This document shows positions 38,063 through 45,871 of a DNA stretch of 64,000 nucleotides, in pieces (within the stretch, counting starts at the first letter, position 1; the number at the start of each line of letters is the position of its first letter). Origin of the DNA: Chitinophaga rhizophila (GTDB lineage: Bacteria; Bacteroidota; Bacteroidia; Chitinophagales; Chitinophagaceae); assembly GCF_019492185.1 (NCBI RefSeq), contig NZ_JAICCF010000003.1:682001-746000 (forward strand), in the 5' to 3' direction. The position numbers were made by a program, and so were the translations under genes. The notes below the pieces were generated by a model. It searched no databases. It was not told the DNA's origin and saw only the letters and a program-made list of their open reading frames with translations.

Positions 38063-38404
38063 TTACGCCAGCAATACTTTGTATATCCTGGAATACAACA
38101 TTACCAGGTATGTAATAAGTATCACTGAATTTAATACAAGCAACCAGTTCACGTCTGTCTGCTGGTATTTATTTTTCTTACAGAGGATAGCCAGCCATAG
38201 GAAACCAATGAAAAGAATAGCAGGAAATACCAGTGTCCATTTATTAGCGATTACCAGGTGTGCATTGGCAATACGCTCATTCCATCCTTGCTCATTTCCG
38301 GCTACCAGCGGCAAAATTCCCATGAAAAGAATAATAACAAATATTCTTACAGCCGTTTTCGCTGCTGTCTTGCTGATTTTCTGACTCTTATTTTCCTGTT
38401 GCAT
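38063..38404 (-). CDS. Small three-helix membrane protein of unknown function
   Basis: A 113-residue protein with a basic, polar N-terminus (QQENKSQKISKTAAK) and three hydrophobic helices (about residues 18-36, 57-75, 86-108). No family recognised. Start and codon use look genuine, and its position 38 bases before the SWIM gene on the same strand makes it a possible first gene of that operon, perhaps anchoring the complex at the membrane (inference). It may equally be an unrelated gene. Confidence 0.65.
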   Translation of the reverse strand: MQQENKSQKISKTAAKTAVRIFVIILFMGILPLVAGNEQGWNERIANAHLVIANKWTLVFPAILFIGFLWLAILCKKNKYQQTDVNWLLVLNSVILITYLVMLYSRIYKVLLA

Positions 38405-38559
38405 TGTTTCTTCAAGTTTTGAATAGCGACTTAGTTGCTAAGTTCGGGATTAAAGTATTACAATCCTATTGCTGGTTTTTGATGCATATCAGGTGATGTA
38501 ACACTTTGTCGGTCAATATATCCGGGGGATATGAAATTGATATCTACCGGCATAATTAT

Positions 38560-39855
38560 CTACCTCGATTGTTCTTTATCCATATAGGAAGTATGTTTTG
38601 TATCTCTCACAATCGCATAGACAATCAGAGAGATAAAAATACAACCGGTAATGTACCAGTAATATAGTGATTCATGTCCTGCATTCTTAAAATACAAGGC
38701 AATGTATTCTGCTGTACCACCAAACAAGGCTACTGTTAATGCGTACGGCAAACCAACACCTAATGCGCGGATCTCTGCAGGGAATAACTCGGCCTTTACT
38801 ACTGCGTTAATAGAGGTGTAACCACTCACAATAATCAGTGCGCCGAGTATCAGGAAGAATGCGCTCCATTCAGATGTGGCATGACTGATGGCCGTGAGTA
38901 TCGGAACTGTCAGCAAAGTACCCAGTATACCAAAACCCAGCAATAATGGCTTACGGCCTATTTTATCGCTCAACAGTCCGAATAAGGGCTGCATACATGC
39001 ATATATCAGCATCAGGCAAAAGGTTAACAGTGTAGACCGTTCTTTGGTAAGATGTACCGTGTTAACCAGGAACTTCTGCATATAAGTTGTATAAGTATAG
39101 AATGCCAGCGTACCACCCATTGTAAGTCCAATGACTGTCAGTACCGCTCTGGGATGTTCCCTGAGCAGGATAAGTACAGAGCCGCGCTTTTTATCTTCCT
39201 TTCCGGTAGTAACTGTTTCCTGCATATGCTGGCGTATTACCAGTGCAAACAAAGACAATGCAGCGCCAATGACAAATGGTATACGCCATCCCCATTCATG
39301 CAGCTGCTCAGCTGTAAGAAATACCTTTTGCAACAGCAGTTGAATACCCAGCGCCGTTAACTGTCCACCGATAAGTGTCACATACTGAAAGCTAGAATAA
39401 AACCCTCTTTTGTCCCGGGTAGATATCTCACTCAGATAGGTAGCAGAGGTGCCATATTCTCCTCCTACGCTCAGGCCCTGCAGCAGTCTTGCCAGCAATA
39501 GTATTATCGGAGAAAAGATACCCGCCGTAGCATAGGTAGGTGCCAGTGCGATCATCATACTACCCAATGACATAAGTAGTACGGATAATGTCATGGATAC
39601 CTTCCTGCCTTTGCGATCGGCAATACTTCCAAACAGCCATCCACCAATCGGCCGCATTAGGAAACCGACGGCAAAAATGGCTGCAGTGTCCAGTAGCTGT
39701 GCTGTAGGATTGCTCTTAGGAAAGAAAACAGGCGCAAAGTAAAGGGCAAAGGCTGCATAGGCATACCAATCATACCATTCAACCAGATTACCGATAGAGC
39801 CTGTAAAAATAGCTTTGACACGATGAGCCGTGTCGTTTTTTTGATATGTATTCAT
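38560..39855 (-). CDS. kgtP: KgtP-like alpha-ketoglutarate:proton symporter (MFS, MHS family)
   Basis: Twelve-helix major facilitator of 431 residues. Near-diagnostic stretches for KgtP are present: GNLVEWYDWYAYAAFALYFAPVFF, GFLMRPIGGWLFGSIADRKGRK (MFS loop 2-3 signature), LLARLLQGLSVGGEYGTSATYLSE and GFYSSFQYVTLIGGQL. The protein probably imports 2-oxoglutarate or a related dicarboxylate with protons across the inner membrane; ProP and ShiA are related, so the substrate is not certain. It is divergent from rpiA over 78 bases, where minus-strand TATTTTTG (39876-39883) is a candidate -7 element. Confidence 0.9.
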   Translation of the reverse strand: MNTYQKNDTAHRVKAIFTGSIGNLVEWYDWYAYAAFALYFAPVFFPKSNPTAQLLDTAAIFAVGFLMRPIGGWLFGSIADRKGRKVSMTLSVLLMSLGSMMIALAPTYATAGIFSPIILLLARLLQGLSVGGEYGTSATYLSEISTRDKRGFYSSFQYVTLIGGQLTALGIQLLLQKVFLTAEQLHEWGWRIPFVIGAALSLFALVIRQHMQETVTTGKEDKKRGSVLILLREHPRAVLTVIGLTMGGTLAFYTYTTYMQKFLVNTVHLTKERSTLLTFCLMLIYACMQPLFGLLSDKIGRKPLLLGFGILGTLLTVPILTAISHATSEWSAFFLILGALIIVSGYTSINAVVKAELFPAEIRALGVGLPYALTVALFGGTAEYIALYFKNAGHESLYYWYITGCIFISLIVYAIVRDTKHTSYMDKEQSR

Positions 39856-39933
39856 TATTAACGGGGGGTAGCCTCCAAAAATAATACAATCGGGGCAATA
39901 GTCTTATATTGCTAAACATTTAACAGGATAATC

Positions 39934-40608
39934 ATGGACACGATCACAAAAGCAAAGAAAGCAGCTGGTGAAAAAGCTGCATCGTTGGTACAGTCCGGCA
40001 TGTTGGTAGGATTGGGCACCGGATCAACCGCATACTGGGCGATAGAGAAGATTGGCCAGATGGTAAAGGAAGGTTTAAATATCCGTGCTGTAGCAACTTC
40101 TGTTGCCTCCGAACAACAGGCAATAGCATTAGGTATTCCTATCACCTCTTTCAGCGAAGTACAGCAACTGGACATTGATATTGACGGTGCAGACGAAATC
40201 AGTGAAGATCTGCAGATCATTAAAGGTGGTGGTGGTGCTTTGCTACGTGAAAAGATTGTTGCACATGCCAGCAGAAAAAAGGTAATCGTTGCCGACGAAA
40301 GGAAATACGTCAGAACATTAGGGAAATTCCCGCTGCCGGTAGAAATTATTCCCTTTGGCTGGGAGCTGGTCTTCAAATCCGTACAGGCGTTAAAGGGATC
40401 TCCTACGCTTCGTACAAGAGAAGACAAACCGTATATCACTGACAACGGTAACTATATCATCGATTGTCTGTTTGGATCTATAGAAAATCCCGAACAACTG
40501 CATCATCAGCTAAAAGCAATGACCGGCGTTGTAGAAACAGGATTATTCATCAATCTTAAGCCAACTGTGATTATTGCCTTTGAAAACGGCGAAGTGAAAA
40601 CTATCTAA
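39934..40608 (+). CDS. rpiA: Ribose-5-phosphate isomerase A
   Basis: A 224-residue cytoplasmic enzyme interconverting ribose 5-phosphate and ribulose 5-phosphate in the pentose phosphate pathway. All RpiA blocks are present: GLGTGSTAYWAI (phosphate loop), DIDIDGADEIS (catalytic Asp), IKGGGGALLREKIVA (catalytic Glu-Lys area) and the C-terminal GLFINLKPTVII. Full length, ATG start. It leads a same-strand run with the methyltransferase and sulfurtransferase genes (gaps of 19 and 40 bases). Confidence 0.97.
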   Translation: MDTITKAKKAAGEKAASLVQSGMLVGLGTGSTAYWAIEKIGQMVKEGLNIRAVATSVASEQQAIALGIPITSFSEVQQLDIDIDGADEISEDLQIIKGGGGALLREKIVAHASRKKVIVADERKYVRTLGKFPLPVEIIPFGWELVFKSVQALKGSPTLRTREDKPYITDNGNYIIDCLFGSIENPEQLHHQLKAMTGVVETGLFINLKPTVIIAFENGEVKTI

Positions 40609-40627
40609 CATCTAATCAATAGATCCT

Positions 40628-41191
40628 ATGTACCTATATCTCCGCATTTTTGTTATTGTCGCCTGGATATTGTCAGAAATTCTGCTGAGCCGGTTGTTAA
40701 AATCTTCTCAGACTGATAAAACCCGTGCTGATAAGCAATCACTGCGGATAATATGGATCACTATCATGATTGCTCTGCCCGTTGCACATGTAGTGTCAGG
40801 TTTTATACACCTGCCCATCTGCAACACGCCTGCCGGAATGCAGGCCGGATTATTGTTGATCGTTTTAGGTATGATATACCGTTTCACAGCTGTATATATT
40901 TTAGGAAGGTACTTTACAGTTGACGTGGCTATCCGCGAAGACCATAAGATTGTCAGAAAAGGATTGTACAGATATACCAGGCACCCTTCTTATCTCGGGT
41001 CGCTTATCTCTTTCTTCGGAAATGGATTTGTACTGAACAGCTGGATAGGATTAGCCATTAGTTTCATTCCTGTACTGGTGGCTTTCTTATACAGAATGAA
41101 GATAGAAGAAGCGCTACTTATGTCGAACTTCGGACAGGAATATGCCGACTACAAAAAGAAAACCTGGAGATTAATACCATTCGTTTACTGA
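40628..41191 (+). CDS. Isoprenylcysteine carboxyl methyltransferase (ICMT)-like membrane protein
   Basis: A 187-residue integral membrane protein with about four or five hydrophobic helices. The C-terminal half holds the ICMT/PEMT signature GLYRYTRHPSYLGSLISFFGNGF and a late EE near MKIEEALLMSNFGQEYADYKKKTWRLIPF, which form the S-adenosylmethionine pocket in this superfamily. Bacterial members methylate small hydrophobic or lipid substrates; the real one here is unknown. Probably co-transcribed with rpiA. Confidence 0.88.
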   Translation: MYLYLRIFVIVAWILSEILLSRLLKSSQTDKTRADKQSLRIIWITIMIALPVAHVVSGFIHLPICNTPAGMQAGLLLIVLGMIYRFTAVYILGRYFTVDVAIREDHKIVRKGLYRYTRHPSYLGSLISFFGNGFVLNSWIGLAISFIPVLVAFLYRMKIEEALLMSNFGQEYADYKKKTWRLIPFVY

Positions 41192-41231
41192 TGTACGCTA
41201 AATAAAGCGTGTATCATATAAAGGACACAGT

Positions 41232-42077
41232 ATGAGCTATACAAACTTTGTAAAAACAGCAGAAGCACAGGCGCTGATCAATACACCCGGTGTAATTTTC
41301 ATTGATTGCAGCTTCGCTCTAAATGACAAGGAGTGGGGTAGGAAAGAATACGAAAAAGCACATATTCCCGGAGCTTTATATGCCGATCTTGATAAAGATC
41401 TTTCCAGTCCGGTTATTCCCGGCAAATCAGGCCGGCATCCTTTGCCGGATAAGAAGGCTTTTGAAGCTACAATTGCTTCCTGGGGCATTACGCCAACAAC
41501 ACAGGTGATCACCTATGATGCCGGTGCAGGTTTTATGGCTGCTGCCAGACTATGGTGGCTGCTTAAATGGGCTGGACATGACCAGGTGGCCGTGCTCGAT
41601 GGCGGTAAAAAAGTATGGGCTGAAAAGGGTTTTCCGCTGGAACAAGGAACAGTTACGCCGGTTGCTGCCACTTTTACCGCGCATTATGAGGATGATCTCC
41701 TTGCCGATGCCAATACAGTGCTCGAAGCAACCCGCCTGCACACCTGCTGTGTGATCGATTCAAGAACAGCAGACAGATATGCCGGTCAGAACGAAACCAT
41801 TGACCCTATTGCAGGACATATTCCTGAAGCTATTTCCAGACCATTTAACGCTAACATCACACCCGAAGGTGTTGTGGCCGGGCAAGAGGTAGTAAGAGGA
41901 TATTTCGCGGCTGATTTTGCTAAAGATAACGTCATTTTTTACTGCGGATCAGGTGTAACAGCAGCATTCAATGTATTACTCGCAAATTATGCGGGATATG
42001 CAATGCCTAAACTATATGCAGGCTCCTGGAGTGAATGGATCACAGATCCTGCACGGCCAGTGGCTACCGGAGCCTGA
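41232..42077 (+). CDS. sseA: Thiosulfate/3-mercaptopyruvate sulfurtransferase (tandem rhodanese)
   Basis: A 281-residue protein of two rhodanese domains. The first, with DDKEWGRKEYEKAHIPGALYADLDKDLS-type features, is structural; the second ends in the active-site loop YCGSGVTA, where the Cys takes the sulfane sulfur. CGSGVTA is the loop of the 3-mercaptopyruvate type (SseA). DSRTADRYAGQNETIDPIAGHIPEA precedes it as usual. Cytoplasmic, no signal. The gene closes the rpiA group and is followed by a terminator that also faces the convergent zinc-ribbon gene. Confidence 0.93.
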   Translation: MSYTNFVKTAEAQALINTPGVIFIDCSFALNDKEWGRKEYEKAHIPGALYADLDKDLSSPVIPGKSGRHPLPDKKAFEATIASWGITPTTQVITYDAGAGFMAAARLWWLLKWAGHDQVAVLDGGKKVWAEKGFPLEQGTVTPVAATFTAHYEDDLLADANTVLEATRLHTCCVIDSRTADRYAGQNETIDPIAGHIPEAISRPFNANITPEGVVAGQEVVRGYFAADFAKDNVIFYCGSGVTAAFNVLLANYAGYAMPKLYAGSWSEWITDPARPVATGA

Positions 42078-42099
42078 TAATCAGGTAACGGAAATTATA

Positions 42100-42140
42100 A
42101 AGGCGTCAACAGTTATACACCGTTGACGCCTTCGTTTTTA
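42100..42140. terminator. Terminator between sseA and zinc-ribbon gene
   Basis: Arms AAGGCGTCAAC (42100-42110) and GTTGACGCCTT (42122-42132) with an 11-nt loop; T-rich DNA (CGTTTTTATAG) follows on the plus strand. Confidence 0.85.
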
Positions 42141-42144
42141 TAGT

Positions 42145-43266
42145 TTACTGTTGATTAGCCAGGAAGATAATTACTATGATCACTGCAAGAATTGCCAATA
42201 CCAGCAAAGCGATTTTTGTACCGCTATATGGTCTTTCTCCTACCACTTCGCCTGTAGAAGCGTTCACTGTAAAATGGTAAACCTTGTTGTTGTATCTGTA
42301 GGCGCTGATCCATACGGGCAGCAACAAGTACTTCAATCCAAGGTTGTAGTAATCAGCATGATATTCACTGATTCTTTGTTCATCACCGCCGATGTCATCA
42401 CAGATGGTCCGCTCAATAACAGGTCTCATTACCAGTTTAGCCTGTTCCAGTCCATCTTCAGGAGGTACCTGGTATAATTCTGAACGGAAGCCGCTTACAT
42501 ACTGTTCATTGTAATGTTCCAATGCCTGCATATGCCAGGGCTCAAGCCTGGCCGCTACCTTCGGAGGGAGGGAGTGACTGGCAGAGATCAGTACATCTAC
42601 GAATGAGTTATGCACAGTACCACTTACATAATGCCAGGAAGTACGTCGCACCTGCCTCGTACGATGCTCTGTACGGCCATTAACTGTCTCCGTATAATGC
42701 TGCGTTTCGTAGTAGTAATCTCCCCGCTGGCCATCATAGCCAGTAGTAGTATCAGCATCGTAACTCCAGTGCGGGAGGTACATTCCTTTCAGCTGATTAG
42801 CATGTCCTGACACAAGTTGTAGGAGGTCGGACGGTGCAAACCACAGTTGCTTCATCCAGTTCTGGAAGTTTGTGCCGGCCTGCTGTTTTGTAATAGCAAA
42901 GGGGAGTATATAATGTGGCTGTGATACGGTCCGGTTCTGTGCCTCGCTGATGACCAGCGGACTGGTACAGAATACGCAGTTTTCCGAGTTGACTTCAGCA
43001 GGCAGGGTAGTGGAGGCTCCGCAGTTTTTGCAGGATACTACCTTCGCCGTACGTTGTACGTCCCTATTGGTTTTATGAATGAAACCGTCGTAATCCACAG
43101 AGACGATCGGGCCGTGAAACTCCCTCACAATCTCGTTAGACGCGCCGCAGTAATTACACTTCAGGTGATTGGTACCAGGTGCAAAGTGCAGGGTAGCGCC
43201 ACAGCTTGTGCATTGTAGTGTTGTATTAAGAGAGGCAGATTGTTCTGCCTGGGAAATTGGGTCCAT
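42145..43266 (-). CDS. Double zinc-ribbon protein with C-terminal membrane helix (YdjG-like)
   Basis: A 373-residue protein. Two zinc ribbons stand at the N-terminus: CTSCGATLHF...LKCNYCGAS (about 19-43) and SCKNCGAST...NCVFCTSPL (about 78-104). The middle carries aromatic-rich strands (LPHWSYDADTTTGYDGQRGDYYYE), and a single C-terminal membrane helix (about 349-369) follows. It is encoded six bases downstream of an SPFH protein. In B. subtilis, YdjG (zinc ribbon, membrane) and YdjI (SPFH) help recruit PspA to stressed membranes; this pair looks equivalent, although no PspA gene is here. It probably sits at the inner membrane. Confidence 0.85.
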   Translation of the reverse strand: MDPISQAEQSASLNTTLQCTSCGATLHFAPGTNHLKCNYCGASNEIVREFHGPIVSVDYDGFIHKTNRDVQRTAKVVSCKNCGASTTLPAEVNSENCVFCTSPLVISEAQNRTVSQPHYILPFAITKQQAGTNFQNWMKQLWFAPSDLLQLVSGHANQLKGMYLPHWSYDADTTTGYDGQRGDYYYETQHYTETVNGRTEHRTRQVRRTSWHYVSGTVHNSFVDVLISASHSLPPKVAARLEPWHMQALEHYNEQYVSGFRSELYQVPPEDGLEQAKLVMRPVIERTICDDIGGDEQRISEYHADYYNLGLKYLLLPVWISAYRYNNKVYHFTVNASTGEVVGERPYSGTKIALLVLAILAVIIVIIFLANQQ

Positions 43267-43272
43267 GTATAA

Positions 43273-44379
43273 TTATGGAATAGGTAAAGGTGGTGGTGTG
43301 TTATTAAAAATACCTGCCAGTTCAGGCAGCGTATTAGCAATGGCCCATGCGGCCATTCCTTTTTTCCACATATGGCTTTGCTGGGTAATGGTACCTGCCG
43401 TAGCCAGTTGCGTCAGCTGATCTATCGTATAAGGGCCTGCCTGTTGACCGTTCACCACTGCATAATATTGAACAACAGCAGGTAATGGCGGCGGACCATC
43501 ATTTCCCTGAACACTGTTAGGTTGAAATATATTACTCATCTGGCTACCCATTGCCATACCGAATCCGGCACCCATACCTGCCCCAGCCAAACCGCCTCCG
43601 TTAGGATTTTGTGCTGCCTGTTCCATAGCGTTAGCCGCCTGGAATTGTGCATAGGCACCCAGGTTACCCACAATACCCATACTGGTACGTTTGTCTAATG
43701 CAGCTTCCACTTCCGGTGGTAACGAGATATTTTCTATCAGGAACTTGGTGAGTTCCAGCCCCATGGCATTAAACTCTGGTTGGATCTTGGTGGTGATAAG
43801 CGCAGATACTTCATCATAGTTGGCTGCCAGATCCAGTACCGGTATTCTTGCCTGTGCAATCGCATCCATTCCACGGGTAATGGCCAGATTACGCAGCTGC
43901 TCATTGACCCCCTCAACGGTAAATTCAGGATTGGTAGCAGCCACTTCTTTGATAAATAGCCCTGCATCCTGTACACGGAAGGCGAAGCTGCCGAAAGCCC
44001 GGAGACGTACCGGACCAAATTCTGCATCGCGCAGCATAACAGGGTTACGTGTGCCCCATTTCTGGTTGATAAACTGACGGGTGCTGACAAAGAACACGTC
44101 TGCTTTGAACGGACTGTTAAAGCCATGTACCCACCCTTTCAGTGTTGTCAATATCGGCATATTCTGCGTAGTCAGCGTGTACATGCCTGGCTTGTAAATG
44201 TCAGCAATAACGCCTTCATTCATAAAAACAGCTAGCTGCGATTCCCTTACAGTCAGCTTAGCATTCATCTTTATTTCATTCTGATAGCGGGGAAATTTCC
44301 ATACTATGATTTCATTGGAGGTATCGACCCAATCAATGATGTCGATAAATTCGTTGCGGAGTTTGTCAAATAGTCCCAT
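43273..44379 (-). CDS. SPFH-domain protein with C-terminal GYF_2 domain (YdjI-like)
   Basis: A 368-residue cytoplasmic protein. Residues about 20-230 form an SPFH domain of the YdjI/virion-core-protein-like kind (IIVWKFPRYQNEIKMNAKLTVRESQLAVFMNEG, GMYTLTTQNMPILTTLKGW). A Gly/Ala/Asn-rich linker follows (about 245-300), then a GYF_2 domain (YYAVVNGQQAGPYTIDQL...HMWKKGMAAWAIA), which binds proline-rich or partner peptides. The C-terminus ends NTPPPLPIP, itself a proline-rich tail. Upstream of and coupled to the zinc-ribbon gene. Likely role: oligomeric membrane-stress scaffold (inference from ydjG/ydjI). Confidence 0.9.
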   Translation of the reverse strand: MGLFDKLRNEFIDIIDWVDTSNEIIVWKFPRYQNEIKMNAKLTVRESQLAVFMNEGVIADIYKPGMYTLTTQNMPILTTLKGWVHGFNSPFKADVFFVSTRQFINQKWGTRNPVMLRDAEFGPVRLRAFGSFAFRVQDAGLFIKEVAATNPEFTVEGVNEQLRNLAITRGMDAIAQARIPVLDLAANYDEVSALITTKIQPEFNAMGLELTKFLIENISLPPEVEAALDKRTSMGIVGNLGAYAQFQAANAMEQAAQNPNGGGLAGAGMGAGFGMAMGSQMSNIFQPNSVQGNDGPPPLPAVVQYYAVVNGQQAGPYTIDQLTQLATAGTITQQSHMWKKGMAAWAIANTLPELAGIFNNTPPPLPIP

Positions 44380-44520
44380 ATAAGACGGATTTACGGTAGT
44401 ATGAAAATAGAATAAAGGTGTAATATATTGTACAGCAGGAGGCTAAAAAAACAGCGGTCCTTATAATTTTTGCCAAAATCCATTCAATATTCCTCTGTTT
44501 TGTATAGGTCTGATATTCAT

Positions 44521-44594
44521 GTCATCCAGGCATCAAAAGCGCACGTTAAGGGCATCTGTATATCCCGGGGATATTGAGGTGCCCTTGAGATGAC
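44521..44594. repeat. Long hairpin, copy 2 of a dispersed palindromic repeat
   Basis: An inner stem (44549-44567 / 44568-44586) with three non-Watson-Crick positions has GGGATATTGAGGTGCCCTT as its right arm, 18 of 19 bases identical to copy 1 (10767-10785). Outer arms GTCATC (44521-44526) and GATGAC (44589-44594) bracket it. The 555 bases between the SPFH gene and the tRNA hold no supported gene. Confidence 0.7.
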
Positions 44595-44894
44595 GAATTG
44601 GTACCTGGAAGATATGAAACATTAAGCCTGTTTTAATGCAGGAAAATACTATTGTAAGCGTGAGATGGCAGATTGATTTTTCCAGCCGCATGGATGGCTG
44701 TACATGTATCGGGAGGGGAGATGGTAGGGGTATTGCTGGTGGATGGATATGGTGTATGTGCTCTCAGCGCAGGGTATGGACAATATGTATGTAAATAGGT
44801 AGTTGCTGTTGATTGTATAAGATAATCCTGAACTGATAAGAAGTTGCCTTGCGTTGGCTGGGAAGGTATGGAGCTGAGGGAAGTTGTATAAATG

Positions 44895-44929
44895 AAAAAA
44901 GCCTCAGAGCTTATCTCCAAGGCTTTTTA
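44895..44929 (-). terminator. Terminator after tRNA-Phe
   Basis: On the minus strand AAAAAGCCT pairs with AGGCTTTTT around an inner GAG/CTC pairing, and the T-run follows. It starts six bases after the tRNA 3' end. Confidence 0.8.
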
Positions 44930-44934
44930 TTTCG

Positions 44935-45007
44935 TGGTGTGAGGCGGGATCGAACCGCCGACACAAGGATTTTCAGTCCTTTGCTCTACCAACTGAGCTA
45001 CCGCACC
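44935..45007 (-). tRNA. tRNA-Phe (GAA)
   Basis: A 73-nt cloverleaf on the minus strand: D-arm GCTC-AGTTGGTA-GAGC, anticodon stem AAGGA/TCCTT with loop CTGAAAA (anticodon GAA), T-arm GGCGG-TTCGATC-CCGCC, discriminator A, CCA not encoded. The acceptor stem GGTGCGG/TCACACC has a C-A mismatch at 5-68 and a G-T pair at 7-66. Confidence 0.95.
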
Positions 45008-45079
45008 ATCGTTGTTTTGTTGTCCTTCTCTCGTGAAGGGATTGCAAAGATAAGAAAATTAAAAAACAACTTCCAAATT

Positions 45080-45850
45080 TTATTCAATAAAAATTTTTAT
45101 TTCCTCTAAAACGCCGTTCCACAGAGCGTTTCGTTGCTCCAGGGCAGTTCTGGAAGCTTGCGCTGCCTCTTCCCATTTCGCAGGATCATTGCCACAAAGT
45201 TCCTGAACCATTTCCATACCGAGGTGGCTGTGATGATCTCCATCTACTTCAATATGTCTTTCCAGGTAGTATTTAAACAGGCTGATTTGTCCTGGAAATT
45301 GTTTATCCAGATCATTCACGAGTGCCAGGAACATATCCGGGATCAGATCTTCTCTGCCAAATGTGAATACTGCTGCCTGTACATGCACAGGTTCATTAGC
45401 TATCAGATCGAATGTATATTTTACGAAAGAGCGGACCGCTGCCGGCAGACCATTAATTACTGCTGTCAGTGATTTACCTCGCTGCAATTGTGTCAGACAA
45501 TCTTTAATACCGGAAGTATCAGCGCCTACCTGGTCCATCGCCTGCAGGTATAACTCGAAATGGCTTAAACGGTTACCCTCAGGATCTACATCGCTTTCTT
45601 CGCCGGTTACGATCTCATTAATGAGGTAACGGGTAGCCGGACTGCCTTTCGGTACCCAGGGAGTATCGGTACAAGTCAGGTGCTTTTGCAGGGATTTTAG
45701 GAGTGACATGAAATCCCATACTGCAAATACATGATACTGCATAAAGGTACGGATGTCCTCTATGCGTTGCATCTCAGGATAAAGAGGGTGTTGTATAATA
45801 CGCTCTCTGACAGGAGCAATAGTTGTCTTAATGTGTGGTATACCAGTCAT
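45080..45850 (-). CDS. DUF3050 family protein (heme-oxygenase-like fold)
   Basis: A 256-residue soluble helical protein of the DUF3050 family. The patterns FMQYHVFAVWDFMSLLKSLQKH (about 36-57), NEPVHVQAAVFTFGREDLIPDMF and YYLERHIEVDGDHHSHLGMEM place His, Glu and Asp residues at helix positions typical of heme-oxygenase-like proteins, many of which are di-iron oxidases. Whether this one binds iron is unknown. It follows recQ by 21 bases on the same strand, probably as a passenger in the operon. Confidence 0.87.
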   Translation of the reverse strand: MTGIPHIKTTIAPVRERIIQHPLYPEMQRIEDIRTFMQYHVFAVWDFMSLLKSLQKHLTCTDTPWVPKGSPATRYLINEIVTGEESDVDPEGNRLSHFELYLQAMDQVGADTSGIKDCLTQLQRGKSLTAVINGLPAAVRSFVKYTFDLIANEPVHVQAAVFTFGREDLIPDMFLALVNDLDKQFPGQISLFKYYLERHIEVDGDHHSHLGMEMVQELCGNDPAKWEEAAQASRTALEQRNALWNGVLEEIKIFIE

Positions 45851-45871
45851 GTACGTGTTAAATATTGTCCA

